Positions 11,476-22,580 are shown, numbered from the stretch's first letter. The stretch: 64,000 bases of DNA from Platycnemis pennipes (GCA_933228895.1 OW121852.1:62104872-62168871), one strand, 5' to 3'. Numbers and translations are program-made. Notes: generated from the letters alone by a model not told the origin.

Positions 11476-11780
11476 TTGTAATCATCATCACCAGTCAACA
11501 TTCCTATGATTGATTTGACGTAGCTCCCCACTCAATTTCTCTATCGGCTAACCTTATCGTGTTTAAGTAGTTCTCTTTCTAATCCTTTACAACTCGTTCA
11601 GTAAATCTCTTGCGAGGTCTTCCGTTTCCATTATTTCCACTAACTTTATCTGCACATTTATGGTCTTCATCAGGCCATCATGTCACGAGATATGACCGAT
11701 TAAGTTGTCCCGTTTTCATTTCAAAGTTTTCAGCAGACTTTTCTTTTCTCTCACTCTTCTCAGGACTTCTTCGTTTTTCA
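11476..11780 (-). mobile_element. RTE-A LINE 3' end
   Basis: Minus-strand reading begins NEEVLRRVREKKSLLKTLK and runs to the family 3' end, where the + strand shows atcatcatcaccagtcaaca (GATGAT tail) and tgatttgacgtagctcccca. It represents the C-terminal part after the reverse transcriptase. A + strand RTE fragment abuts its 5' end head to head. Confidence 0.75.
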
Positions 11781-11789
11781 GCAATGTTC

Positions 11790-11992
11790 GATGGCATTGT
11801 ATGGCGCCGAAACATGGATCTGAAGAAAATAAGTTGAAAATAGACTTAGGGGTTTTGAGATGTGTGTATGGAGTAGGGTGGAGAAGGTCTCTCCATTTTA
11901 AGGTGGATGGATTGAAAAACAAACGAAGTGGTAGAGATGAGATCGTAAAGGAGGAAAGGACGTTGACTGAGTATGAGTTGAGGATGATGTAG
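11790..11992 (+). mobile_element. RTE LINE fragment in inverted orientation
   Basis: The + strand reads ALYGAETW, then FEMCVWSRVEKVS in a shifted frame, then DEIVKEERTLTEY. These are the blocks just upstream of, and overlapping, the NEEVL region of RTE-like LINEs. It lies head to head with the minus-strand copy at 11,476-11,780, either as a 5' inversion of one insertion or as two separate copies. Confidence 0.65.
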
Positions 11993-12049
11993 ATACACTG
12001 AATGGAGCAGGTAACAAGGGGTGAGGGTGTAAGGACGTGATGGAATGAT

Positions 12050-12230
12050 GTTGGTGCACCTATGATACCCTGAAAGTTGCCGCAAGGCTCTATGGTAAGG
12101 GGTGAACCATCACCAGGCATGATTTTTAAATCAAAAAAGAATTAAAACTACACTTACTATATCATGCAGGCCTACGAAAATACTATCCCGTGGATGCACT
12201 ACCTACAAGCATTTGAAAGGTAACTTTAAA
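12050..12230 (-). mobile_element. CR1-like LINE 3' tail
   Basis: On the + strand the order gataccctgaaagttgccgc, ggtgaaccatcaccaggcat and catgcaggcctacgaaaata is the reverse complement of the tail family. It is diverged, with a shortened stem-loop. Confidence 0.55.
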
Positions 12231-13015
12231 TATTTAGTCTGTGCAAAGCAATGTAATTATTAGGGAGAAATACTTGAGCAAAGGACAATTTTAATCTTCA
12301 TTTACATGATACCATAGAAGCCACCATATTTATGACAGTATGACCATATGTACGTGACAGGAAATGAATATTTACTGCATATGCACCACCTAAAATGCGT
12401 AAAGAGGATTGTTAGCTATATTTTAGTTGAATTCTAAGAGTAAATCAAATTAAAAAGCAAAGCGAGCATGCATAAACGTGCTGATAGATAGGTTATCAAA
12501 AATATATTATGCAGGTACCTAGCTATAAACATATACATATGTATTATTGAATATATCCACAAAATAGTCAGATCTCTGTACGGGGAAAGAAAGACAAATG
12601 TCGGTTCGGCAATCTAATCTGTTAATTTTATGTTCACTATCCAATCTACCATATTAAATCGGAGTTTGCAAAAGGTATTTTCCGCCATCAGAAAAAATAT
12701 CATCTTGGAAATTAATTAAGTGGTCAAGTCAAAATTTCGTCTTTGTATGATAATGGTTCTCATTTAAGTTCTTCTAATAGACTGCTTATTGATCGTCCCT
12801 TAAAAATCTTGCCAATGTTTATTACACACGCCCCAGTTCTTTATGGACGCCATCTCGTAAGTTTCCCATTGACGGGCAACGCATTGTGAGTTCTAACAAA
12901 ATTTCTAAAGTTAACATTATCAAATCGTTGAAGAGAAATAATGAGATGTTGAGTAGTGAATGGTTAAATGCCAGATATAAAAAGAGCATGTATTGTACTA
13001 CGCCAAAATTAGTTA
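12231..13015. other. AT-rich, no gene seen
   Basis: Dense stops in all frames. No repeat family, hairpin or splice pair was recognised. Confidence 0.5.
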
Positions 13016-13019
13016 GAGT

Positions 13020-13200
13020 TTAAGAAAAGGGGGTGGAAGGATACTGTTTGCTTTCGAGATTTGGGTGTAGAGAAGAATGGTAGCAAGATGACTAGGAAGG
13101 AGGAAGAATAAGGAATTTCCGGTCAGTCTGATCGGGGAGGAGAAGCATCTAAAATTCCTTAAGCTAACGAAGAATTATACAAATAGCCTTAGGTCTGTCA
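13020..13200 (+). mobile_element. Possible RTE-B LINE fragment
   Basis: The + strand contains FEIWV, a stop, RRMVAR and, in another frame, GEEKHLKFLKLTKN. This resembles the FEMWVWRRM...VGEE..LI region of the RTE-like family. It is heavily decayed. Confidence 0.4.
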
Positions 13201-13720
13201 ATATTCCCTACCTTCAACTTTCCACTTCCGTTGTGTACTAATTTCCCCAAAATTTTTCATTTCCCTGTATGAAATTCATCTTAAAATGTTCATCTTCCCA
13301 TCCCCTATATTATCTTAAATCCTTATTCTTTGCATCCATCATTCTCACTTATCCATCAGCCTTCTTCCATGACCTCTTTTGACTTTCGCTTGCTCCGCAG
13401 TACTTCCTCCACAAACATTTTTCCGTTTTTCTCCTCCCGATTTCCTTTTCTCCTATTTTAACAATTCATTTTTTTCTTCTTTTTCCAACGTAATCGAGTC
13501 AGCGGACTCTTCCTATTCTTATTCTTGTACCTGTCTTATGAAGCGCGAAACCTTTCAAGAATGGTCTCCTAAAATGTATTCAATTGTTGTCGTTATTGAA
13601 GGAAAGGTGACCAACCGGTAAGACCATTTGCAGCGTTACGGATAGGTTGATGTTTTGAAATTGGGATGGGAGGCATATACCATAGCCACCACACTAACCT
13701 TGTATCCCGATATTCATCTA
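13201..13720. other. No gene seen
   Basis: Pyrimidine-rich on the + strand to about 13,480. The frame 13,379-13,621 has no recognisable features. This may be an unidentifiable minus-strand LINE. Confidence 0.4.
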
Positions 13721-13965
13721 CATATATTCAGTACCCTGAAAGTTACCTTGCGGTAACTTTCAGGGTACTGAAGGGGGCGGGGGGGGGGGGGGGTTAATCA
13801 TCACATCTGAAGGGGGTTAATCATCACCAGCCATGCTTTGTCAATCATAGAGAATATGATCACACTTACCTCCATTCAAGCATGCAAAAAATACTACTCC
13901 GTGAGTAGGTACTTACACTGTTTACGTGCAATTAGGAGGTACAATCCTACCACCTCGAGGAAATT
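13721..13965 (-). mobile_element. CR1-like LINE 3' tail with perfect hairpin and poly-G
   Basis: The + strand shows the tail family reversed: catctacatatattcagtac, then ggttaatcatcaccagccat, tgtcaatcatagagaatatg, and caagcatgcaaaaaatacta. In place of the usual imperfect stem-loop there is a perfect inverted repeat (21-base arms, 13,727-13,747 and 13,752-13,772, loop TTGC). A G-rich tract follows, with 15 consecutive G at 13,779-13,793. Confidence 0.7.
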
Positions 13966-15399
13966 ATCGAGATTGCAGTCACGAGACCTGTTGAATCCTG
14001 GCTATAAATGTCGCTAAATTGTCAGTCCATACAAAGTAAAGAAATATTTATTTATTCTTCAATTCTTTCTACAAATATATTAAGTTATTAACATACCATT
14101 AGGTTAAGTGAGGGTATTATAACCAAATTGTTGGGCACCCAGTGCCAGAATTTTACTTCCACTCACTCACCGCTTTTTTCCGCGCTAAACGATGAACCCA
14201 CATTCACGATACGAACCGAGAGCAAAGTTTAGTGCTGACCGCAGCAAAACTGAACGGATGCTTCATTTCACGTGGACGCATTCTTCCCATTTGGTCGCAG
14301 AAGGTATTCCCATTAACGGAAGCCGAGCGTAAAGGGAAAAGACGATCCGGCTTGGATGGACGCTTCCGTCATTACTCACCCACAAATAAAGGGGACGGAA
14401 TGAAAGATCCGGAAGACTCTTCCTCCTTCCTTGCGGTGGGTAACGCGAACGGATCAATTCGGCCGCGTGAAAAGAATCAAAAGAACGGAACATCATGGGA
14501 GGGGTTGGGGAATTGGGATGGGAATACATATTCGAGTCTTACGGTTCCCGGGTACTGTGGCAGGATCCGCACGTTTCCTTTATTTCTCCCTTGAATATCA
14601 TGGAGGCCACTCTGGGAATTTATTTACCCCCTTTATCATTCTTTTCTTTTACGCAAGAGCTTTCTCATGGAGTGATGCAATAAGCGGATAGCTTAAATAT
14701 CTTACATTACTTCGCAGCTGTTTATATTTGGTTCTCGTACGATCACGGCCAAAAGGAATCTCAGCGCCTTGCATAATATCCTAAGCAATGACAGTCAGCC
14801 TCCGAACTTATTTATACATTCAGAACTGATTAAAAATAGCAATAAATTTTACTTTTTACCAGTGATAAAAACAAGAGTAAGTTATATTTTTTAGCCTTTT
14901 TCAAATATTCAAGTAACGAGTGTTTTATTATATTTCTCTCATTTAACTCTCTATTATTAACTCTCATTCTATCGCAATAACACCAAGTTAGGCGGTACGA
15001 AAAATCTCATGGCTTTTTTCACCCATTCTTCTCGGTAGTGGAAGCTTATTTATAGGTGCTTCACTAAGTTATATTGCGTCTTAAAACCCCATCCATGTAT
15101 TTAAATGTTACCCTGCGCGCCCCCAGAAGGACATATGGCAGGGGTTGAATAATGTCCATGTTTGTCTTCGGATCAACCTAAGACTAGAAAGATAACATTC
15201 CTATGGATGGAGCCCACGCTATTACGGCCTGCCCGTTTTGTCTTGATTACATGTTAGTAAAAAATATCTCCATAACAATGCTGTAACTTACAACTTTCAA
15301 GCTATTGTAATTACTACCACGGAACTTAGGAGAGGAAATATTCGACAATTTTAGCGAGACGGGTTGGTGTGATGAGTGGAGTACCAAGAGCCCAAGTCT
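13966..15399. other. No gene recognised
   Basis: Overlapping frames at 14,232-14,691 have no domain or signal I can identify. A donor-like gtaagtta near 14,877 follows acceptor-like tttttaccag by only ~14 bases, too short for a credible exon. Confidence 0.4.
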
Positions 15400-15544
15400 T
15401 GAATATTTCGTTACGCTATAACAAATGAAATTTTTCGTTATGATAACGTCATTCGTTTCAAGTTATTCGTTTATCCACGTTGATAACAAAATATGACGTT
15501 TTCGTTGGTAACGAAAACGTAAATATTTATTCAGTGAGTAACGA
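15400..15544. repeat. AACGAAA/TTTCGTT-rich segment with hairpin
   Basis: Repeated ttcgtta and aacgaaa words occur throughout. A perfect hairpin lies at 15,496-15,520 (acgttttcgtt / aacgaaaacgt, loop ggt). It may be a diverged short tandem array or a MITE end; no function is claimed. Confidence 0.4.
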
Positions 15545-15665
15545 AAGATTCAGCACTCGGGCCACAGGTTCCCATCCTGAGGTCTCACGTTCAAATCCCG
15601 ACAAAGGCAGAGATAATTTATTGGTATACCGATCCCTGATTGTGTGAGTCCCTTGGTAATCAAGG
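15545..15665 (+). mobile_element. SINE-A, 5'-truncated head
   Basis: gcactcgggccacaggttcc, a B box at cacgttcaaatcccgac, then ggtataccgatccctgattg match the SINE-A order. The first part of the A box is lost. Confidence 0.65.
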
Positions 15666-16335
15666 TCAAGGAAGAGAGAGATAAAAATTGTATTATCGAT
15701 GGTATGGAGAGGAGTAATAATTGCACCTTTAGCGAAGGGGTTATATGCCAATAGATGAATGAAATGCAGAGGAGAGCAGGGACACTCCATTGAAACATAT
15801 CCTGACCGCCAGAACACCATACATAAAATCAATCTAAGGAGAGCCGGAGTGTAGCGTTAGGAGTACTGGTGAAGTTGTGGGAAAATAAAGAATGGTGTGC
15901 GTACTCAACGTAACCCCACACTTCACCGGTTGAAGGCCATATATTGTGAGGAAATAATGAGTACAGGGGATCACAGTAAGGAAAAAGATTCAACCACGTC
16001 AAGTCAGAATGAATGAAATCCCTGGCTTGAAGTTCGGCTACCGGAAAGCGCGCCTGAGATCTGGCAAGAGACTTGGGAAGGAGAGAGAGAGGGGTTCATG
16101 ATTCTTCGGATCCGGAACAGTGTTTTGCCGTCCCCTTTTCACGATTTATCGGAGGGAGCGCAAACGGACTTTTTGGGACGGATCTGGCGTCGGGACGGAG
16201 GAAATAGAACCGCTGACGCTGGATACCGGTCTCGGGAAGCTCGATGCTTTATCGGACCGCGTCGGCGCCGTCCTCCTCGCCTCGGAATATCGCGGGACGA
16301 ATATGTTTTTATTTTGTGGCAGCCCTAGAATCAGA
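15666..16335. other. No gene seen
   Basis: From 16,130 to 16,280 the sequence is GC- and CpG-rich, and two + frames overlap there. No domains, splice pair or repeat family was recognised. Confidence 0.4.
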
Positions 16336-16339
16336 GGTG

Positions 16340-16475
16340 TCCAACGGCTAAGATTATATCGAGCCGGCCAACCTTACTTTCTGGAAAAAAACGATACTGA
16401 ATTCGAACCCGTGACCTTTTGGTTTTCTGGTTCCAGCGTCACCAAACTCGTAACTGCTAAGTGTATCATGATGCG
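16340..16475 (-). mobile_element. tRNA-like SINE head
   Basis: On the minus strand a B box ggttcgaattc (+ strand 16,400-16,410, gaattcgaacc) follows aacttagcagttacgagttt-like A-box sequence and is followed by ttttccagaaagtaaggttg. The head differs from SINE-A, so it is either another family or a diverged member. Confidence 0.5.
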
Positions 16476-16664
16476 TACTGTCAATAAAAAAAATCTACCC
16501 ACCTCGGAGGAAAATATTTGTTGAAGGTGAAGGGTGAAGGAGATTTGAAAACTCTGGGATGCGTTCCCATGGCGCGTAGTATTAGTAGTACTGGAGAGCT
16601 CCTGCCGATGCATGTTATTGGGAGAACCCTTCCCTCGAGGAAAAGTTTCCTTAACAATAACATG

Positions 16665-16880
16665 CATTGTTGGTGTAGTGGTTAGAATACTTACAAGTCA
16701 CTCGGAGGTCCCGAACTCGAATCCCGGCAGTGGAAGATATTTTTCATTGTCAAACCGGCCCCTTCTTGAGTGCTTTGTGAAAAGAATTTGAGCTCAGTAA
16801 TCTATCCGTCGGAGGGGACACGTTAAGCCGCGGTCCCCTTGGCACCTTTTCGTTGAGAGCAGTCTTACGCTGAAGACGGA
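16665..16880 (+). mobile_element. SINE-A, most complete copy
   Basis: The head reads tgttggtgtagtggttagaa (A box) then gaactcgaatcccggcag (B box, about 16,712-16,724), i.e. an RNA polymerase III type 2 internal promoter inherited from a tRNA. The body follows: caaaccggccccttcttgag, ggacacgttaagccgcggtc and cttggcaccttttcgttgag. The terminal repeat or poly-A is unclear. This copy can serve as the family reference in the window. Confidence 0.75.
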
Positions 16881-17235
16881 TTTCTCACCACCTTTCTTCC
16901 ATTCCCATGCTTGTGCCTTTCTTTCCGGCCTGAAACGCCTATTACTGCAGATACAGACTTGTAAACGCAGTTGATGAGGGATTATTCCTTAGGGGTAGGA
17001 GTGTGCCCCATGACGGGTCTCAAGTGTTCGGCAGGGACAAGCCACCGACGGGATCCGCCTTGTTCTGCTATTTCTGCTAGATGATGAGTCATCCGCTTAG
17101 GCTCCCGTGGCTATGTCGCTCTGATGAACAGGCACGGCATCATATCCTAACGCCTCGCTAAAATTTTGGTAGGAACAGGGAGTCCACTATCGTAAAATGC
17201 ACTCGCCTTCATAATCTCCACTGAAAATACCGTAT
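16881..17235. other. No gene seen
   Basis: Mixed-composition sequence with no recognised repeat. It may be the continuation of a SINE or LINE body. Confidence 0.35.
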
Positions 17236-17239
17236 ATCA

Positions 17240-17470
17240 TTTGAGCATAACGGGGGTGTTTACTCGGAACCGAAATCGCAATTTTGTAAACAAAATCGTA
17301 AGATGGAAACGAAAAATGAATTTTAGTGAAAAAATTAATCTTGTAATTAGAGCCATTCACTCATAAATCAAAAATTAAAATATGCAAAAGGTGATGCCCA
17401 CCGAAGAAGCTGCTTTGAGACCATTGACGTCATTTACCTCCCGTCCTTGACTGTGTTTAGGGAAAGGTAA
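17240..17470 (+). repeat. Repeat F, copy 1
   Basis: About 220 bases that recur in the same orientation at 52,262-52,490, with long exact blocks including ttactcggaaccgaaatcgc, gaattttagtgaaaaaatta and ccattcactcataaatcaaa. No coding potential. High similarity between copies 35 kb apart suggests fairly recent mobility or conservation; the family is unknown. Confidence 0.8.
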
Positions 17471-17571
17471 GGGGGAAGGGAGGAAATGTATACCTATTCC
17501 CAATCTGCCCTATCATGCTTAGCGCAAATAAGATCTTCGCTTTCGGTAATTTCAGCTAAAAACAAAATCAT

Positions 17572-17959
17572 CAATCCTAAGATTGGTTTGACGCAGCTCT
17601 CCACTCGATTCTCATATCTGCTAACCTCTTCATACTTTCATTATTCTTTTCTTTTGCACACCTCGTTACTTGATCCATACAACTAAAGCTAAACCTCTAT
17701 TTGCCATTCTTAGGTGTTCCGGGTTGTTGGAACTGTCGTCCCAGCATAAGAGACCAAGGGATATTCGGACACTTAACTCTTTATAATCACGATGCAAAAG
17801 CCTTCACAAAGACCTTTTCCATTCTTCCTTTGAACTTTTTCTTTGACGACTCTATTTATCAAACCATCGTGTCTCAAGATATGCCTCATTAAGTAGCACC
17901 ATCTCCTTTTTTAAGGTTTTCAGCGTACTTCACTTTTCTCTAATTCTTGTTAGGACGTA
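17572..17959 (-). mobile_element. RTE-A LINE 3' end, interrupted
   Basis: The + strand shows ggtttgacgcagctctccac at the 3' end and ends at cttgttaggac, reverse complements of the family. About 110 bases at roughly 17,695-17,805 do not match other copies, and the flanks ttgccattctta and ttccattcttcc look like a short duplication. A GGGC-ended MITE begins immediately after at 17,960, and family-like sequence may resume at about 18,355. Confidence 0.75.
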
Positions 17960-18342
17960 GGGCTATGTTCAAAATTTCAACTGTAGTCTCGCTTCTACTG
18001 CTTGCGTTCTAAAATATATACTTCTTGTCAAATTGGTGTGCAGATTCTATCTGCAAAGTTGGCATTACTTCTTAGTGACACGCTGTTTACCACTTAGAAC
18101 TATTTCGCGGAGAATCTGTGTACGCTTTTGAATTCGTATTAGAGATAAGCAATAGAAGTGGGGCTATTTAAGGTGATGCTGGTGGCTGAGCCATATTCAG
18201 AATCACAACCCAGTTCTCAGCATCTTGCTGAGAAGTAATGCAACCTTTGCAGGTACAACCTGTGTTCCAATTTGACTCGTTTTCGGATTTTAGGACGTAG
18301 GCAGTAGGAGTGAGACTATAGTTGAGATTCTGAATATGGCCC
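17960..18342. mobile_element. GGGC-ended MITE, copy 1
   Basis: The left end gggctatgttcaaaatttca and the reverse complement of the right end (gggccatattcagaatctca) match over roughly 100 bases, including tagtctcgcttctactgctt and tcaaattgg. Long terminal inverted repeats with no coding sequence define a MITE. The sequence on both flanks resembles RTE-A, suggesting insertion into that LINE. Target duplication is unclear here; copy 2 suggests TTA. Confidence 0.75.
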
Positions 18343-18350
18343 GGTTGTGT

Positions 18351-21145
18351 ATATATTCGGTTGTTATTTGGCCTATCCGTTATTCGCAGCTAAAAGACTC
18401 ACTTCCCTTAATCAATGCTCTAGAGAAACCCTCTTGAAAAAACTATTCCGGAGGTAAAAATTGCTCATCTTCCGAATCGTGCGATATGAGCGACTTCGTT
18501 TCGTTATTAAAGCACGGATTAGAAAGGATGGCTGGGTCAGATTGTCGTTCCTCCCTCCTCCCGCTTGTTCTTCTTTCTTCCGTCTCTTCGTTCACCGTAT
18601 CTTCCTCACTTCCTTTGCTAAGTCAAAAGGAAGATATGACCGAGACTAAAGCATTCAAGAGAGAGGTTTCGCGCCCCTGCGTCCACGACCATTCACATTC
18701 GTCTGCGGTCGTAAATCGTTCGGCTTTCGGATTCGAATTTTTCGGAGCCATTTCCTTCCTTTCCCAGCCCGAAACTTCTTTTGCTTCCTTTGTTCCTTCC
18801 GTACTTTTTTTTATCGATGACGTGTATTTCGTTCCGTCATCCTTTTGTCGTAGCGTCTTTTCGAAATGGGCTTTCCGAGAGAGGTTTTAAAGCCCTTTCG
18901 TTTCTCCTCGCCACGCTCTTAGTTGCCTCGATCAGTCCTGTCTCTTTTCCGTCCTCCAGCACTCCTAGTGTGAATCCCTTTTCTTCTATATGTCTTCTCC
19001 CTCTTCCTATCTTGAATCATGGTGAGAAATGTGTGCTTGTTCTATTATGTCCTGCGTGTTATTGCCGCGCAAGGATCGGATCTTCATTTTAAAACTGCAT
19101 TATCTCGAATCGAAATCTGATCGATCTGTTTCTCCATCTTTATCGACGGTGCTGATTCTTAGATTCGTCTCGGTTCGGCCCTCCCGGTTAACCCATCGCT
19201 ACACTTATCTCTTCATTCCGCAGCATTCCCTCGCGCGTTTCCAGTTCATTGTATTCGCTCTCGGTCCTCATCCTTACTAGTTTACTTCAGAGAGTCTGGT
19301 GACTCTGATATATTTTTTATAACTTCCTTCATCTATTGGTTAGGATTTCATACAAATGCCTTTTTTTCCTCGATGAAGCTACTCATTCATATTTTCATTA
19401 TTTTGATGCTTCTAATTTCCATCACGTCTAGTATTCCTTTCAAATCCTTTGTTTTTTCATGCTTTTCTCCGTCTCTACATATCACGTATTTAAAATTTTG
19501 AGCACAAGTATAGGTCACAACTGTCAGGACTCTGATTAAAATGGATCTTATCATTTTTGTATGCGGTTTTAAATTAGTTAGGTACGTATTACCATTTAAA
19601 TTAGCATGCGGTTAATAAGTATTCCAACTGCTTAGATTACCTTGTACCATCTCACCTTTCTTACTTTAACTTAAATTCAAAGACAACATCAATAACCCAT
19701 TAAGGATTCAAACGCGTGGCCATTGGCTTGCGGGTAATCCACCTGACCGTCGCGACAGGTGCGCTTTCGAAGGTGATTATCAGTAGGTAATAAAGTGATT
19801 TTACTAACGCCTGCGTTTCATGACCGTTTTATCTCTATCGTAATCAGGTTCTTTAGCTTAATATTCAAAGGGCTTACAATCTCCAAAAGATAGCCTCAAA
19901 ATGATTTTATTTGAAAAAACTTTTTTCGGAGGCGAAAAAAACCGGGATATAAAATCTTACGCTACTTGAATCGTGATGTGGAATTTTTCTTGCTTAGATT
20001 ATCTGCACTTAAAGTTTATTTTATGATCAAGCACGCCTCACTTATCTTCATTTCTTTTTAAAACTTAATATATTTATTTCATTTTTCCGTAACCTAACTA
20101 AACCTTCCCCGCTATTATACCTATTGGAGCTCGTTCATAAAAAATTCCTTGGCTCGGATTTCTTCTTCTTTCTAGTTTTTTCACCTTAGCCCCATCTACA
20201 AATAATAATCCTTACTTATGAATGAACGTTATTTTCGCTCTACGCAGCTTTATACCCGCTAGGAGATTTCTCTGGGAATATAACAAGCATTGTGCTCGGG
20301 ATAATAGCGTCTAGCAAAAAAGTAGAAATTTAAAAGATTCCCTCTTAGCAGTAACCACGGGGAGGAGTTTTTGGATGAGAAATGTAATCCCGCCATCCTT
20401 CATTTCTGTCTGGTGAGCTCCCAAAATGACTCGAATGTCCTGGGAATGAGATTTTCGCAATGATATCCGACTGACTGGCTCCTCTTCATTTGATTACCCT
20501 CGCCGTTACCTTTTAATGTGTTCTCTTCCCGGTATTTTCGTTTCTACGAAAAAAATGGTTGTACATATTTCGGATAAAATTGACGAATGAATTTACATGG
20601 ACTACGAGGCTCTGTAACTCTCGTTGTGAGAACAGTTTCAAGTGTTGCTTGGGCAAAAACGGTACACCTGCCACCGCAATCATATGATATTCGTGTCGTA
20701 ACGCCCTGTTTCTATCTTCGTCCATTATCAGTGAAATAATAGCACTGTTGCGATTTCCATTCGTACGCATGGTGTAATATTGAATAGCATATTATTATAA
20801 ATGTGGCTATGATCCGTCGACAAATACGGTGTTCTTTATTTTATATTACCCCTTTACTGACGTGCTATGACTCATAATTCAAATCTTACTCTCGTCATTT
20901 TCTTCCAAAATTTATTCTGCGGTAGGAAATTAATTCGAGTAGTTGTGTGTTACCTAATGACACCTTAAGATATAAAGGACGAAATAAGATTTTTTGTTAC
21001 TTCTCTCCTTGTGAATAAATGGGCTGACAGAATTTGAGCTTTTATTAATCAGTTACGGTGGATTTTGAATGGTATGTGGTGAAATTACTCCTTTAGTCCT
21101 AATTAAATTTTCATTTAATATCCCCCACATTTTTGCTGCGTCAAG
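18351..21145. other. No gene recognised; large pyrimidine-rich block
   Basis: From 18,530 to 19,280 the + strand is C+T rich, producing several overlapping arginine/serine/phenylalanine-rich frames that look compositional. 19,280-20,500 is AT-rich. A minus frame at 20,513-20,770 contains DEDRNRALRHEY, faintly like DEDRAVVLRYKG in the minus frame at 53,420-53,632; I cannot name it. Intron sequence is possible if the candidate gene starts further upstream. Confidence 0.35.
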
Positions 21146-21235
21146 AAACTAATTTAAGGAATGGAATGCCCGTAATGAGGCACTTGGAAATCGATTCCAA
21201 AGAGACGTGCCTATTTTGGGTGGCTTTACATTTAG
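21146..21235 (+). CDS. Candidate exon 1 of unrecognised gene
   Basis: An open segment reads TNLRNGMPVMRHLEI then ETCLFWVALHL and ends at tttag|gtaagt, a near-consensus 5' splice site (donor GT at 21,236-21,237). The 3' splice site is less certain: tttttgctgcgtcaag ends at 21,145, and the frame has a stop at 21,100-21,102, so the exon cannot start earlier. It leaves one base (phase 1), which combines with the first two bases of the candidate exon at 34,550 to give GGT (Gly). Composition is hydrophobic and helical-looking. No homologue is recognised. The intron to the next candidate would be ~13 kb. Confidence 0.28.
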
Positions 21236-21371
21236 GTAAGTGCTATTTCGATCGTCATTTTTCACGATATGTCATTATCTGTGGCCACGATCATAATTCA
21301 TCTAACTACTCATATCCTTTCGTGCTCAAAAATGGTCAATAATATATCAAATCCAAGTTACCAGGGAGGTA

Positions 21372-21515
21372 TGATTTGGAGAGAGAATGCTTCACATGCT
21401 CCCCACGCAATGGGGATCTGTATTCCGATGAAAAATATCTACTATAGTCGAGACAAGAACCGGAGCCCTCGATATAGAAGGCTAAGTGCTCTAGCCACCA
21501 CATCATTTCAATGTG
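21372..21515 (-). mobile_element. SINE-A
   Basis: Minus strand: gaaatgatgtggtggctaga (A box region), gagcacttagccttctatat, then ctccggttcttgtctcg (B-box-like) and the body cagatccccattgcgtgggg. Order and spacing agree with the other SINE-A heads. Confidence 0.6.
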
Positions 21516-21555
21516 GTTATTAATGATTATGGCGTTTAGCAGAATTTCCACGGAG

Positions 21556-21650
21556 TTAAAACTTCCTGTGACCGCAGCTTGAACCTAGAACTTCCTGATT
21601 TTAAGCTAGACACTTAACCTGTTAAGCAAGGCCTCCTTATGCCATATGGA
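21556..21650 (-). mobile_element. tRNA-like SINE head
   Basis: Minus strand: ggaggccttgcttaacaggt, taagtgtctagctt and B box ctaggttcaagctgcggtca. This is a second head type similar to those at 34.3 and 52.2 kb. It is too diverged for a working tRNA. Confidence 0.55.
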
Positions 21651-22129
21651 TTTCTTGAGGCTTTGAATGAAATTCTCTCTGTGGACATTCAGCTATTTTC
21701 TAGAGCGGGTAACTCTCTAAAGGCATTCACGGCTAGTTTGCAATCCTTGAATTTGTGTATATATATATCATTGAATGGATTCACATTCAGAGTTTATTTT
21801 ATGAGGAAAGAAATAATTCTTAAAAGTGTCTATTCGGTATTTAATTTCTTTGATTTAATCCCTTTTTCTCCTTGAAAACCTACTATGGTGCATATCAGCT
21901 CTGTAAGGTTTTTGCAGTTAAAATTTAGAGGTAGATAGTAAGACTGAGAGGTTCAAAAATTCATTTTTTGAATTTCATCCAAAATTTGGAGCAGTAATAG
22001 ATTACAGCAAAGTTGCTGGTGGATATCAGACTAGGTATTGTAGATTTTGATGTAGAATTTAGAATATAGTTATTTTTTAACGTGTACAGTTTTTAACGTT
22101 CACGTGTACATCTGTCTAATAACACAGTG
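21651..22129. other. No gene seen
   Basis: AT-rich sequence with dense stops apart from a 78-codon frame (21,639-21,875) that has no recognisable feature. Confidence 0.4.
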
Positions 22130-22241
22130 TAATTTATTCTTCGTAGTCCTCATTCTCAAGCTAGTCCTCATTGCTGAGGATGGCTACCTTGACGATGACA
22201 CTCAGACGTTGAAATGAATAGGAAGAATAAATTATACTGTG
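22130..22241. repeat. Inverted repeat around a CTGAGGATGGC...GACGTTGAAATG motif
   Basis: acagtgtaatttattcttc (22,132-22,150) pairs with gaagaataaattatactgt (22,221-22,239) with one mismatch, leaving about 70 bases between. The loop contains gctgaggatggctaccttga and cagacgttgaaatg, a diverged form of the word pair found at 32.0, 38.15 and 57.2 kb. Confidence 0.55.
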
Positions 22242-22369
22242 GAGTTGTTCAGTTGTACTTGTTGAGTTATTGTTCTTAGCATGTTCAACAGTTTTACATT
22301 ACCTTGTATAAACTAATAATTTTGGGTAACATGTGGCCAACATTTCTAGTGCTCTAACATAATTGTGCA

Positions 22370-22580
22370 TCTACTATTTTCCTCGATGTGGTAGCATTGT
22401 GCCTCCCAATTGCATGTAGTAAATAGTATAAGAACAGAGTAGTATTTTCACATGCTTGCATCGCAGTAAGTGTTACCTTATTCTCTCTGATTGATAATGC
22501 ATGATTGGTGCTGTTTTATCCCCTGCCACACACCGTTGCGGTGGCTTTCAGGGTATTATGTATATGTAGATTTGTTATGG
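22370..22580 (+). mobile_element. CR1-like LINE 3' tail
   Basis: Full tail order: gtgcctcccaattgcatgta, attgataatgcatgattggt, then the stem-loop cccctgccacacaccgttgc / ggtggctttcagggtattat and the end atatgtagattt. It is 5'-truncated with no reverse-transcriptase coding sequence. Confidence 0.7.
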
